A DNA stretch of 64,000 bases from Actinoplanes sichuanensis (GTDB lineage: Bacteria > Actinomycetota > Actinomycetes > Mycobacteriales > Micromonosporaceae). A program made the position numbers and the translations under genes. Shown piece after piece: positions 33,509-44,363 of the stretch. Position 1 is the first letter of the stretch, and every line of letters starts with the position of its first letter. Under the pieces are notes generated by a model that was not told the DNA's origin, ran no database searches, and was given only the letters and a program-made list of their open reading frames with translations. The stretch covers positions 5,890,001 through 5,954,000 of the forward strand of contig NZ_AP028461.1 of the NCBI RefSeq assembly GCF_033097365.1, written 5' to 3'.

Positions 33509-34741
33509 TCAGACCTTGGCCACCTTGATCTCGCCCTGCCGGTGCTGGTGGATGCCGGTGGCGACACCGGCGATCAGGACCGCCGCGCAGAGCCCGGTCA
33601 GCACGGCCGGGCTCAGGTCCAGCAGCATGATGACGGCGATCGCCGGGACGCCGAGGCCCGGCCAGATCAGCGCGGGACGGTACCGGCGGGACAGCACGCC
33701 CTGGATGACCGCGGCGCTGAGCAGGTAACCGGCCAGGCCGATGCCGAGCACACCGCGGGTGCCGGCGGCGAGATGGTCGTCCGAGCCGTGCGCGATGGCG
33801 TGTTCCAGGCCGACCGCCACCGCGGCCAGGCTGACCGCGACCGGCAGGTGGGCGTACACGTAGAAGTCGTGCACGCCCTCCCGGGTGCGCTCGCCCTCCT
33901 GGACCAGGCGGCGTTTCGCGGCGCCGCCGGACAGGTCGAAGTAGGACCACCACAGGGCCGCCGCCACCAGGAACGCCGCCACCGCGGTGATCGTCGTCCC
34001 GGACGTCCACTTCCCGTCGTGCAGGCCGTGCACGGTGGCCGCGACCGACTCGCCGAGTACCAGGATGACGAAGAGCCCGAACCTCTCCGGCAGGTGCTCC
34101 ATGTGCAGCGGCGGGGCGTCCGGCCGGCGGGCGCTCAGCGCCGGACCGAGCAGGTCGACGAACACCCCGGCCGCCCACAGGACATACCGACCGGGCGCCG
34201 GCACCATCAGCGACACCAGCCAGAACGCGCCTCCGGCGGCATGCCCGAGGAGGTACGGCCGAATCCCGGCCCGGGTCTCCGGAAGCGTCCGCCACACCCG
34301 CAGGTAGCCGATGGTGAGCACCACCCGCAGCAGCACGTAACCGGCCACGAACCAGGTCCAGGCCGGGCCGGTGATCTGGTCGGCCGCGGCGGCCATCATG
34401 ATCACGCCGCCCATCCCGGTCAGGGTGAGCAGCCGGAAGATCGCGTCGTCGGTGTCGAACCGGTTGGCGTAGAGGGTGGTGCTGGCCCACGCCCACCAGC
34501 CGACCGCGACGACGGCCGCGAACCGGAGCCCGCCGGTGGCCGTCTCGTCCTTGGCCAGCAGGTCCGCGCATCCGGCCACGAACAGCACGAACGCCAGGTC
34601 GAAGAAGAGCTCCAGCCGGGTGGCCGACCGGTTCGACTCCTGGTTGACGTCCGGCTCACGGACGAGCTCGCGCTCTTCCCGGTCCTCGCGCTCCAGGCGG
34701 GCACGGTCCTCGGCGGTGGCGGTGTTCGATTCCTCGGGCAC
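33509..34741 (-). CDS. ltrA: Low-temperature-requirement A (LtrA) family membrane protein
   Basis: A 410-residue protein with a charged acidic head (~1-40) and about 11 hydrophobic helices. The family signatures LELFFDLAFVLFVAGCADLLA and WWAWASTTLYANRFDTDD are exact in style. LtrA proteins are widespread in actinomycetes; the name comes from Listeria growth at low temperature and the molecular role is unknown. GTG 34741 start; TAGCTC 6 nt upstream is close to, but not, a canonical leaderless -10 box. It converges on mdeB with a 2-nt gap. Confidence 0.9.
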   Translation of the reverse strand: MPEESNTATAEDRARLEREDREERELVREPDVNQESNRSATRLELFFDLAFVLFVAGCADLLAKDETATGGLRFAAVVAVGWWAWASTTLYANRFDTDDAIFRLLTLTGMGGVIMMAAAADQITGPAWTWFVAGYVLLRVVLTIGYLRVWRTLPETRAGIRPYLLGHAAGGAFWLVSLMVPAPGRYVLWAAGVFVDLLGPALSARRPDAPPLHMEHLPERFGLFVILVLGESVAATVHGLHDGKWTSGTTITAVAAFLVAAALWWSYFDLSGGAAKRRLVQEGERTREGVHDFYVYAHLPVAVSLAAVAVGLEHAIAHGSDDHLAAGTRGVLGIGLAGYLLSAAVIQGVLSRRYRPALIWPGLGVPAIAVIMLLDLSPAVLTGLCAAVLIAGVATGIHQHRQGEIKVAKV

Positions 34742-34838
34742 GGCTCCGAGCTACCCGCAGAGGTCCGGGCCCAACCGGGTCGGCTGGACACGGTGACGAA
34801 CAATCGGAGTCCTTCACTCCCGTCGCCAGGAGGTTTCG

Positions 34839-36347
34839 GTGGGTCGTGCGCTGCGATGGGTTCTTCCGCTGGTCGGGATCACCGCGCTGTTCCTCTGGTG
34901 GGCGTCCTACGCCACCACGATCGTCGCCTGGGAGCTGCGGAAGCTGATTCCGTGGCTGGTGCTGGTGCTGCTGGTGGTGGTGCTGTACGCGGCGCCGCAA
35001 CTGGTGAGCGCCGCCCTCCGGCGCGGTGAACGACAGCCGGACGGGGTCGGCGTGCTGGCGGTTCTCGGTGCGGCGGTCGGGCTGGTGCTCGGGATCGGCT
35101 GGCTGGTCTACGACTCGTATCTACGGGACCGGGACTACGCGTCGGCCATGGTGGTGGTCGACGATCCGGTGCCCGGGCTGACCGCGCGGGCGCCCTACCT
35201 GGTCGGGACGGCGCAGGCCGCGCCGAACCTGGGCGACGTCACCGGGGAGATCTTCGACATCACCTACCTGCCCGACTCGGACCGGTTCGGCACGCTGGTC
35301 GAGCGGCGCGGTTGGCTGTCCGGCTACGAGGTGGGACTGGTCCAGGACGTCCCGCTGGGCAGCAACAGCCGCAGCTCGCAGCGGTGCGCCTTCGACCTGG
35401 ACGCGGCCGGCGCCCGGGTCGGCGGCTGGTTCGGCCACAACCTGGGCCGCAAGATCTCGGCCGAGCAGCGATGGGTGCGGTTCGACGAGCGGGACGTCTA
35501 CGTCTACTGCGACGGCGACACCCCGATGGTGGTGGTACCACTGAAACGGCAGGTCGGGGTGTTGACGGTGACCGAGCGGCCGGCCGGTACGGCGCTCTAC
35601 AACGGACGGACCGGGCAGCTGACCATCACGAACGACACCGCGTCGATCCCCGGGCCGACCTATCCGATCAGCCTGGCCGCCCGGCAGCGGGAGGGCACCG
35701 CGGCGGTCGGCGGGTTCGCCGACTGGTGGTTCGAGCGCGGCGGCTGGGACGCCTCCGACGACGGCACCAACGAGGGCAACAACTCCGAGTTCACGTTGCG
35801 GTTCGCGGACGGGACCGGCAGCGCGTACGTCACCCCGCTCACCCCGCAGGGCGAGGCGAGTTCGGTGGTCGCGGTGTCCACGGTGGCCACCCGGCAGAGT
35901 GGTCTGGGTCTGGCCCCGATGACCGTGCACCGGCTGAATCCGACGTGGTCGTCGCCGGAGGCGGTGGTGGCGCTGATCAAGGCCGAGTACCGGGACGTCT
36001 GCTGCTGGAACGAGGACCGGGTGTTCGAGGTGGTGCCGACCGGCGGGACCACGTGGACCGCCACGGTCGGCAGTCCGCAGAGCATCAGGTACCGGATCGA
36101 GGGCCGGGGACAGGTCGGCGGCCGGGAGGCGACCTGCCTGAAGACCGCCGAGGGTGCGCTGATCAGGTGTGCGTACGCGGCGCCGGGCTCCCCGGAGGAG
36201 CAGGAACTGAAGCGGATCGAGGAGCAGAAGCGGCAGCAGGAGCAGACGAACCAGACCGGCGACCTGAGCAAGCTGACCGATCAGCAGTTGGCCGAGCTGA
36301 ACACCAGGCTGGCCGAGGAGATGAACCGGCGCCTCACCACGGGGTGA
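34839..36347 (+). CDS. Hypothetical membrane protein with large exported domain
   Basis: Not recognised. A 502-residue protein: three hydrophobic helices near residues 5-25, 37-57 and 68-90, then a ~370-residue beta-rich region presumably outside the cell (CAFDLDAAGARVGGWFGHN; VYVYCDGDTPMVVVPLK; REGTAAVGGFADWWFERGGW) with Cys residues (DVCCWNED, ATCLKT, IRCAY) that could form disulfides, and a charged coiled-coil tail (EEQELKRIEEQKRQQEQ). GTG follows AGGAGG. Diverges from ltrA over ~100 nt. Confidence 0.75.
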   Translation: MGRALRWVLPLVGITALFLWWASYATTIVAWELRKLIPWLVLVLLVVVLYAAPQLVSAALRRGERQPDGVGVLAVLGAAVGLVLGIGWLVYDSYLRDRDYASAMVVVDDPVPGLTARAPYLVGTAQAAPNLGDVTGEIFDITYLPDSDRFGTLVERRGWLSGYEVGLVQDVPLGSNSRSSQRCAFDLDAAGARVGGWFGHNLGRKISAEQRWVRFDERDVYVYCDGDTPMVVVPLKRQVGVLTVTERPAGTALYNGRTGQLTITNDTASIPGPTYPISLAARQREGTAAVGGFADWWFERGGWDASDDGTNEGNNSEFTLRFADGTGSAYVTPLTPQGEASSVVAVSTVATRQSGLGLAPMTVHRLNPTWSSPEAVVALIKAEYRDVCCWNEDRVFEVVPTGGTTWTATVGSPQSIRYRIEGRGQVGGREATCLKTAEGALIRCAYAAPGSPEEQELKRIEEQKRQQEQTNQTGDLSKLTDQQLAELNTRLAEEMNRRLTTG

Positions 36348-36362
36348 GACGCCGGTCCAGGA

Positions 36363-39300
36363 TCAACGAGCGGTGTAGAGGGCGGTGATCTCGGCGTCGG
36401 TCAGCGCCCGGTCGACGGCGTGCACCCCGTCGACCGAACCGGACCAGAAGTCGACCCGGTTGCCGGCGTACTTGGCCCGGCCCACCGACAGCGGCCCGGT
36501 GCCGACCACGTCGGGACCGGCCGCCACGGTGGCGGCCCGGACGCCGTCGACGTAGAGACGGATCTCGCCGGTGGCGTGGTCACGGACGCCGGCCAGGTGG
36601 TACCAGCGGTTCAGTTCGGGGGTCGTCACCAGACGGGCCCGGTTGCCGCCGGGAGTGCTGAAGGCGAAGGCGCCCTGGCCGTACTGCAGGTAGAAGGGAT
36701 TCTCGGTGCGACGGCCGTCCTGGCTGACCGCGGTCGCGTAGTTGCCGGGCAGGCGGTCGAGCGTCACCCAGGCCGAGATGGTGTAGTCCTTCGTGGTGTC
36801 GAGGACCGGCGCGGCGGTGTCCGCGTAGTCGCCGTCACCGTCGAACTTCAGCGCCGACCCGGTCACGCCCGGGGTCCACGCGGTGTTCCCGGTCAGGGTC
36901 AGGTGGCTGTCGCCGCCGCTGTCGCGGGCGGTGGTTCCGGTGTTCTCGTCCAGGTTCCAGTCGCCGTGACCGGGATACGTGCGGGCCTGCCCCGACGTCG
37001 CGCCGGCCGCGATGACACGCGCGTTGATCGCCCGTACCGCCGCGGGGTCGACCTTGATCTCTCGCCGGTCGTAGGTCCAGAGGCCGTTGAGCTCGGTCTC
37101 CAGGTCGGTGAACTGGGTGTAGACCGAGCCGGACAGCTCGTTGGCCGCGGCCTCCAGGTAGTACCGCTCGGTGTTGTCGACGTACTTGGCGGTCAGGGCC
37201 GCCTTGTCGGCGACGCCGCTGTAGATGACGGCCGGCGGGCCGGGCCACATGTGCCCCGGGGTGCGCAGCGTGAAGCCGCCGTGCTCGCCGTCCATCGCGA
37301 TCCGGGTGGCGTCCGGGTAGGCCGGGTCGTTGTTGACGTAGTCGTGGTGGTCGATCACGTCACCCCGACCGGAGTCGCCCTTGGAGTTGCAGCAGTTGAC
37401 GCCGCTGTGTGCGTTGAGGATGCGGGACGGGTCCTCGGACTTGATCTGGGTGGCGATCTGGCCGGTGGCGGTGCGGTCCCATTCGCCCCAGCCCTCGTTG
37501 AAGACGATCCAGCCGATGATCGACGGGAAGTTGTGCAGCTGGCGCATCATCTCCCGGCCCTGACTGAGGAACGCCTCCTGGCCGGCGGTGCTGTTGATGT
37601 CGGCCGACACGAAGTCCTGCCAGACCAGCAGACCCAGCTCGTCGGCGTGCCGGTACCAGCGGGCCGACTCGACCTTGATGTGTTTGCGGACCGCGTTGAA
37701 GCCGAGCTTCTTGGTCTCGACCAGGTCGAACCTGAGGGCGGCGTCGCTGGGCTGAGTGTAGAGACCGTCCGGCCAGAACCCCTGGTCCAGCGTCGCCAGC
37801 GAGAAGACCGGCTTTCCGTTCAACGTCAACTTCGGAAAACCACCGATATTCTGTACGGCTACCGTACGCAATCCGAAGTAGCCGCGGACGGTGTCGCCGC
37901 CCAGCTTCACGTCGACGTCGTAGAGATACGGGTCGTCCGGGCTCCAGAGTCGCGGGTCGGCGATCTTGAGGTTGAGGTCGGTGTTGGACGTACCCCAGGC
38001 CTGTGCCGCCTTCTTGCCCTTCTTGTCCTTGACGGTGACGGCAACCTTGGCGGCGGTCGCGGAGGTCACGCGCACGGTGACCGATCCGGTGGCGACGTCC
38101 GGGGTGATGACCAGACCGTCGACGGCGACCGGGGCGACCGGCTCCAACCAGACCGTCTGCCAGATGCCGGACGACGGCTCGTAGACGATGCCGCCCGGGT
38201 TGAGCGACTGCTTGCCCTTGGGCTGGTTCGGACCGGTGACGTCGGTGACGCCGACGATGATCTCCTGCGGGCCGTGCTTCTTGAGCGCGCTGGTGATGTC
38301 GGCGGTGAACGCCGTGTAGCCGCCGGTGTGTTCGGTGACCAGGGTGCCGTTGACCCAGACCTTGGCCTGGTAGTCGACCGCGCCGAAGTTGAGTTTGATC
38401 CGCTTGCCGGTCCAACCGTGCGGGACGGTGATCAGCCTGCGGTAGAACATGTGGTCCGCACGCCGCTCGATGCCGGACAGCTGCGACTCGACCGGGAACG
38501 GGACGGTGATCTTCTCGGCCAGCCTCTGCCCGAAGACCGGCTGTTCACCGGCCTCGGCGTCGGCGAACTCCCACTGGCCGTTGAGGTTGAGCCAGTCCTT
38601 GCGGATCAGTTGCGGGCGCGGGTACTCGGGCAGCGGATTCCGCTTGTCGACCCGATCGCCCCACGGCGTGGTCAGCCGGTGCGTGGACGTGTTCGCCGCC
38701 GAACGGATCACCTGCGGAACGGTCTCGCCGCCGACGACCAGGCCGCCGGTGCCGTCGTAGGCGACCCGGACCTTCTGGTTCTTCTGCACCTTCTCCGACA
38801 GGGTGACGACGACCCTGTCACGGCTCTTCCGGACGCTCTTGATCGGGAACGGGGTGGTGTCGACCTCGACCTTGAGGTGCCCGGCGAGCGTGCCGAGGCT
38901 GTCCACAGTGGCGTCGAAGTCGGCGATCAGCGTCTGCCCGTCGGGCTGCACGGTGAACGCGACCGGGAAGATCTGGAAGCCGTCCGGCGGCGTGAAAGCG
39001 CTCTCTGGGACGATCTGCTTGTCGAGTCCGGCGCCCGACCAGCGCAGGAACAGATTCGCGCCGCCGACATCCTGGAACATCTCGATGCGTACGGCGTGCG
39101 CCTCTCCGGCCACCAGCGACACCGGTGCGCTGACCTGCTCACGGTCCCAGTCACCGACCCAGTGGTCGATCACCGGCCGCTCGTCGATCAGGAGACGGAA
39201 CCCGTTGTCGCCGATCATCGAGAACGTGTAGTCGCCGGTCGCCGGGGCGGTGATCTTCCCGGTCCAGCGGGCGGTGGTGTGCTCGGTGCGGCCGGTCAGC

Positions 39301-39521
39301 GACTCGAACGCGCCGGCCAGGCCGGGCAGGTCGATGTTCGGGTCCAGCACGATCCCGCCGAGCTCGGCGAAGTCGCGGGCGCCCGGAGCGGACATCCGGA
39401 AGTACTCGCCCTTCAGGCCGTGCACGGGATCGGCGGCCGAGGCGGGGCCGGCGGGGGCGACGAGCACGGAGAGGACCAGAAGTACGGCGGCGAGCAGGGA
39501 TTTCGCGGGCAATCGCGGCAT
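36363..39521 (-). CDS. Large secreted GH2-family glycosidase with PA14 and LamG domains
   Basis: A 1052-residue secreted enzyme. Order: signal peptide to ASA (~30); PA14 domain (~33-165; LKGEYFRM, TGDYTFSMIGDNGFRLLID); beta region; GH2 sugar-binding sandwich (~310-450; NLNGQWEFADAEAG, MFYRRLITVP, KVWVNGTLV); Ig-like domain; GH2 TIM barrel (~530-820) with acid/base Glu in GWIVFNEGWGEWD; C-terminal LamG (~850-1050; TISAWVTLDRLPGNY, WYHLAGVRDHATGEIRLYVDG). Substrate (beta-galactoside, glucuronide or mannoside) is not decidable from motifs; PA14 and LamG suggest a polymer-bound target. ATG 39521 follows GAAGGGAAA. Divergent from the GH10 xylanase across ~300 nt. Confidence 0.88.
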   Translation of the reverse strand: MPRLPAKSLLAAVLLVLSVLVAPAGPASAADPVHGLKGEYFRMSAPGARDFAELGGIVLDPNIDLPGLAGAFESLTGRTEHTTARWTGKITAPATGDYTFSMIGDNGFRLLIDERPVIDHWVGDWDREQVSAPVSLVAGEAHAVRIEMFQDVGGANLFLRWSGAGLDKQIVPESAFTPPDGFQIFPVAFTVQPDGQTLIADFDATVDSLGTLAGHLKVEVDTTPFPIKSVRKSRDRVVVTLSEKVQKNQKVRVAYDGTGGLVVGGETVPQVIRSAANTSTHRLTTPWGDRVDKRNPLPEYPRPQLIRKDWLNLNGQWEFADAEAGEQPVFGQRLAEKITVPFPVESQLSGIERRADHMFYRRLITVPHGWTGKRIKLNFGAVDYQAKVWVNGTLVTEHTGGYTAFTADITSALKKHGPQEIIVGVTDVTGPNQPKGKQSLNPGGIVYEPSSGIWQTVWLEPVAPVAVDGLVITPDVATGSVTVRVTSATAAKVAVTVKDKKGKKAAQAWGTSNTDLNLKIADPRLWSPDDPYLYDVDVKLGGDTVRGYFGLRTVAVQNIGGFPKLTLNGKPVFSLATLDQGFWPDGLYTQPSDAALRFDLVETKKLGFNAVRKHIKVESARWYRHADELGLLVWQDFVSADINSTAGQEAFLSQGREMMRQLHNFPSIIGWIVFNEGWGEWDRTATGQIATQIKSEDPSRILNAHSGVNCCNSKGDSGRGDVIDHHDYVNNDPAYPDATRIAMDGEHGGFTLRTPGHMWPGPPAVIYSGVADKAALTAKYVDNTERYYLEAAANELSGSVYTQFTDLETELNGLWTYDRREIKVDPAAVRAINARVIAAGATSGQARTYPGHGDWNLDENTGTTARDSGGDSHLTLTGNTAWTPGVTGSALKFDGDGDYADTAAPVLDTTKDYTISAWVTLDRLPGNYATAVSQDGRRTENPFYLQYGQGAFAFSTPGGNRARLVTTPELNRWYHLAGVRDHATGEIRLYVDGVRAATVAAGPDVVGTGPLSVGRAKYAGNRVDFWSGSVDGVHAVDRALTDAEITALYTAR

Positions 39522-39723
39522 CGATTGTTTCCCTTCGATCAACGGCGCATTGCCAACACACTGAACTATTTACATGCATGAAGTCAACAGAAGAAAACAG
39601 CTTCGGACACGTTCGCGCGAATCCCGCCATGGACGACTTCCAGAACAGGCCACGCGTAACAGATTCGATTCCGATAGTTGTGGCCAATTATCGGCCCGAT
39701 TGCAGCGGCGCCGGTCTATCTGA

Positions 39724-41166
<1,443 letters not shown>

Positions 41167-41173
41167 CGCGTCG

Positions 41174-41206
41174 GGGCCTGGTCACTCCGGTGGGGTGACC
41201 AGGCCC
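41174..41206. terminator. Bidirectional terminator overlapping a stop codon
   Basis: GGGCCTGGTCAC and GTGACCAGGCCC form a 12-bp perfect stem with a 9-nt loop. The hairpin spans the end of the convergent response-regulator gene (stop at 41182), so one stem serves both the GH10 gene and that operon. Confidence 0.75.
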
Positions 41207-41952
41207 ATCTCGTAGGCGATGATCACCAGGTGCACCCGGTCGCGGGCGTCCAGCTTGGTGAACAGCCGGGCCACGTGCGCCTTGGCCGTGGCCGGGCTGA
41301 TGTGCAGATCGCCGGCGATCTCCGCGTTCGACCGGCCGCGGCCGACCAGGGTCAGCACCTCGCGCTCCCGGTCGGTGATCGTGTCGTCCGGGCGCCGGCG
41401 CGGTGGCGTGGTCCGCGGACCGGCCACGAAGTCACGGATCAGGCGGCGGGTCACGCTGGGGGCGATCAGCGCGTCCCCGCCCGCGACCACCCGGACCGCG
41501 CCCAGGATGTCGTCCAGCGCCATGTCCTTGACCAGGAAACCGCTGGCCCCGGCGCGCAGGGCGGCATACACGTACTCGTCGTCGTCGAACGTCGTCAGCA
41601 CCAGGACGCGAGCCGGATCGGGACCGGCCAGGACGTGCCCGGTCGCCTCGATGCCGTCCATCACCGGCATCCGGATGTCCATCACGATCACGTCCGGGCG
41701 CAGCTCGCGGGCCAGCCGGACCGCCTCGGCGCCGGTGGCCGCCTCACCGACCACCTCGATGTCGGGGGCGTCGTTGATCAGCACCCGTAGGGCGCTGCGA
41801 ATCAGCGGTTGATCATCGGCCAGCACCACCCGGATGATCTTCGCGCTCTCCGGATCCCCGCCCGCCGCCGAACCCACCGTGCCCTCCCCCGCGTCCGCCG
41901 AACCCGCGTCCGCCGCAGCCGCCGTCCCGGCGTCCGCCTGATCCCTCGTCAC
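41182..41952 (-). CDS. NarL/LuxR-family response regulator
   Basis: A 256-residue regulator with an unusual Ala/Asp/Gly-rich head (~1-35) before the receiver domain (IIRVVLADDQPLIRSALR; phospho-Asp in VIVMDIRMP; Lys in FLVKDMA) and a LuxR helix-turn-helix (ITDREREVLTLVGRGRSNAEIAGDLHISPATAKAHVARL). Its GTG overlaps the kinase stop by 4 nt, so it is coupled to it. The head may result from start choice; the next in-frame GTG is at VGSAAGG. Targets unknown. Confidence 0.92.
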   Translation of the reverse strand: MTRDQADAGTAAAADAGSADAGEGTVGSAAGGDPESAKIIRVVLADDQPLIRSALRVLINDAPDIEVVGEAATGAEAVRLARELRPDVIVMDIRMPVMDGIEATGHVLAGPDPARVLVLTTFDDDEYVYAALRAGASGFLVKDMALDDILGAVRVVAGGDALIAPSVTRRLIRDFVAGPRTTPPRRRPDDTITDREREVLTLVGRGRSNAEIAGDLHISPATAKAHVARLFTKLDARDRVHLVIIAYEMGLVTPPE

Positions 41953-43103
41953 CGCGCCGCCGCTCCAGGCAGCGGGATCCGGGCGCTCACCCGGAAGCCG
42001 CCCCCGGTGCGCGGGCCCGCGTCGAACTCACCACCGAGCAGGCTCACCCGCTCGCGCATGCCGGTGAGGCCGTTGTGCGTGCTGTCGGCACCGCCGGCCG
42101 GGCCGGTGCCGTCGTCGTTGATCTCGATGGTCAGCGTGCCGGAATCGCACCGGACCGCGACGTCGCAACGCCCGACTCCGGCATGTTTGATCACGTTGGT
42201 CACGGCCTCCTGGACGATCCGGTACGCGGACAGGTCGATGTCCGGCGGCAGCGGCCGCGGATCCCCGTCTCGACGCAGGTCGACCGTCACCCCGGCCTGC
42301 GCGCTGCGAGCGACCAGACCATCCAGATCGGCCAGACCCGGCGCCGGATCGCGGGGCGCGGGACCCGACCCGGCATCGGTACGCCGGAGCGAGCCCAGCA
42401 TCCGGCGTAGCGCCGCCGCGGTGTCCCGGCTGGTCTCCTCGATGTTGGCGAGCGCGGTACGGGCCTCCGCGGGCTGGGTGTCGATCACCCGACGGCCCAT
42501 CCCGGCCTGGACCGCGATCACCGCGATGCTGTGCGCGACCATGTCGTGCAGCTCACGGGCGATCCGCAGCCGCTCCGCCTCCACCGCCCGGGCCTCGGCC
42601 TGTTCCCGCTGCGCCTCCGCGTGCCGTCGGCGCTGATGGATCGAGTCGCCGACCACCCAGGCGGTGACCACGGCGAGGACCATGATGGTGGAGATGGTCA
42701 GCAGGTCACCGGGGTTCTCGAAGAGCAGCAACAGCGCCAGCTGCACCAGCCCGGTGAGGACCGCCGCCGGGATGGACACCCGCCGGGCCCGGTGGGCCGC
42801 CACGTTGCCGACCATCACGTCGGCGACGACGATGAAGACCGCGGCGACGGCCCGCTCCGGAATGCCGTCCGAGATGGCGAGCACCGAGACCGCCGCCCCG
42901 CCGATCACCAGCAGCACCAGCGCCGCCAGCGGGGCACGGCGGGCCGCACCGACCGGCAGCACCAGGGCCATGACGATGATCAGCCCCTGCACGAGCGGGT
43001 CGCCGTCGCCCGGCGCGGCGACGGCGGTGAACAGGGCCAACGGGAAAAGGAGCGCGCCGCCCCAGGCGAGCACGGCACCGGTCCGGCTTCGTACGGTGGA
43101 CAT
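41949..43103 (-). CDS. Sensor histidine kinase (HisKA_3 type)
   Basis: A 384-residue kinase: about five hydrophobic helices without a large external loop (~10-160), HisKA_3 helix with phospho-His in LRIARELHDMVAHSIAV, and HATPase_c with IVQEAVTNVIKHAG and GLTGMRERV. It is paralogous in design to the kinase at 7075. ATG 43103 is chosen for its leaderless-type -10 box; the frame continues upstream to 43139. Confidence 0.93.
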   Translation of the reverse strand: MSTVRSRTGAVLAWGGALLFPLALFTAVAAPGDGDPLVQGLIIVMALVLPVGAARRAPLAALVLLVIGGAAVSVLAISDGIPERAVAAVFIVVADVMVGNVAAHRARRVSIPAAVLTGLVQLALLLLFENPGDLLTISTIMVLAVVTAWVVGDSIHQRRRHAEAQREQAEARAVEAERLRIARELHDMVAHSIAVIAVQAGMGRRVIDTQPAEARTALANIEETSRDTAAALRRMLGSLRRTDAGSGPAPRDPAPGLADLDGLVARSAQAGVTVDLRRDGDPRPLPPDIDLSAYRIVQEAVTNVIKHAGVGRCDVAVRCDSGTLTIEINDDGTGPAGGADSTHNGLTGMRERVSLLGGEFDAGPRTGGGFRVSARIPLPGAAAR

Positions 43104-43110
43104 GGCGCCG

Positions 43111-43116
43111 ACTGTA
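43111..43116 (-). promoter_or_regulatory. -10 box, probable leaderless start of second kinase gene
   Basis: TACAGT on the minus strand ends 7 nt before ATG 43103. Confidence 0.5.
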
Positions 43117-43217
43117 TCGACGCAAAGATCGGCCGGCATCGGCTCGTGGGATTACGCCCGCGGGCGGCCTCCGCTGTGATCCACGGGCCGATGTGACGCC
43201 GCCGCCGGCCCGGCACG

Positions 43218-44363
43218 GTGATCGGCATGCATCTGATCAGACGGTTGCGCACCTTCCTGGCGATGGCCGCGGTCATCGTGGCGCCGGCGGCGGGTGCCGT
43301 GCTGGCCCCACCGGCCGCGGCATCGGTGCTCGCCCCGGTCGGCATCGCCGAGTGGCGGGCCGGGGGCCACCCCGACCTGCCGGACCCGATGGCGGCCCGG
43401 GACTGGTTCGCGTCCCTTCCCGAGGGTGAGCGGCGCGAGCTGGCGGCCGGCCATCCGGGAGTGGTCGGGAACCTGGACGGCGCACCGGTCGAGCTGCGGT
43501 ACCAGGCCAACCGGCGGGCCATGCTCGCCGCCGGGATCGACCGGCCGGACGGCGACTTCCTGCTGTTCGACCCGCGGGGACGTGGGCGGGTCGCCGAGGT
43601 GTCGGGTGATCTGACCACCGCGCGGCGGATCGTCGTGCTCGTGCCGGGTATGCGTAACCGTCTGCAGAACTTCTGGCGCGGGGTGGGCGGGCAGGCGTAC
43701 CGATCACCGGCGATCTGGGCCGCGGACCTGCGGAAAGCCGCCTCGGATGCGGATCGGCTCGCGGTGATCGCGTGGCTCGGTTATGACGCGCCGCAGGGTG
43801 TCGACGAGGCCGCCCGCGCGAACCTGGCCGAGGCCGGCGCCGACGCGCTGGTCGGGTTCGTGGACGGCCTCGCCGCGGTCCGCCCGCGGGCCACGATCGC
43901 GCTGTTCGGGCACAGTTACGGATCGACCGTGATCGGGCACGCGGCGGCCCGGCTCGACCCGAGGGTGACCGACATCGCCGTCTTCGGCAGCCCCGGCCTG
44001 GGTGTGGACGACGTCGCCGCGCTGGGCGGCGGCGCGCGGGTGTGGGCCGGGCTCAGCAGCTCGGACTGGATCGGCTGGGTGCCCGGTGGGCGGCTGCTCG
44101 GGTTGGGGCACGGCACCGCGCCGACCGATCCGCGGTTCGGGGCCGGGTCGTTCGCGACCGACGATGTCCACGATCACGACCACTACCTGACGCCCGGAAC
44201 GGACTCGATGGCGGCGCTCGCCCGGATCGCCGCCGCCACCGGCGACGCGACGCTCACGATCGAAACGGGCGAGGCGGCCTTCGCGACCCGCCCGGAAGCG
44301 ACGGCCTTCGCGACCCGCCCGGAAGAGACGGCCTTCGCGACCAGTTCGGGAGGGGCGGCATGA
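43218..44363 (+). CDS. Secreted alpha/beta hydrolase (DUF1023 type)
   Basis: A 381-residue exported hydrolase. The hydrophobic signal runs to ~AAA (residue 36). An alpha/beta-hydrolase domain follows: RRIVVLVPGMRNRLQNFW, nucleophile elbow GHSYGS, and a late His in DDVHDHDHYL; this is the DUF1023 layout of actinomycete esterase/lipase-like proteins. The C-terminus carries a small in-frame 27-nt duplication (AFATRPEAT/AFATRPEET). Start GTG 43218, with ATG 43227 possible. The stop overlaps the acyltransferase start by 4 nt. Confidence 0.82.
   Translation: MIGMHLIRRLRTFLAMAAVIVAPAAGAVLAPPAAASVLAPVGIAEWRAGGHPDLPDPMAARDWFASLPEGERRELAAGHPGVVGNLDGAPVELRYQANRRAMLAAGIDRPDGDFLLFDPRGRGRVAEVSGDLTTARRIVVLVPGMRNRLQNFWRGVGGQAYRSPAIWAADLRKAASDADRLAVIAWLGYDAPQGVDEAARANLAEAGADALVGFVDGLAAVRPRATIALFGHSYGSTVIGHAAARLDPRVTDIAVFGSPGLGVDDVAALGGGARVWAGLSSSDWIGWVPGGRLLGLGHGTAPTDPRFGAGSFATDDVHDHDHYLTPGTDSMAALARIAAATGDATLTIETGEAAFATRPEATAFATRPEETAFATSSGGAA

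Noticed and set aside
36420..39581. 1053-codon open frame on the plus strand opposite the GH2 gene
   Set aside because: It is an antisense shadow caused by GC-rich codons; the minus strand has signal peptide, PA14, GH2 and LamG motifs, the plus strand none.
43218..44363. Two-component pair and hydrolase as one regulon
   Set aside because: They are divergent with ~115 nt between and nothing beyond adjacency supports control of the hydrolase by this regulator.
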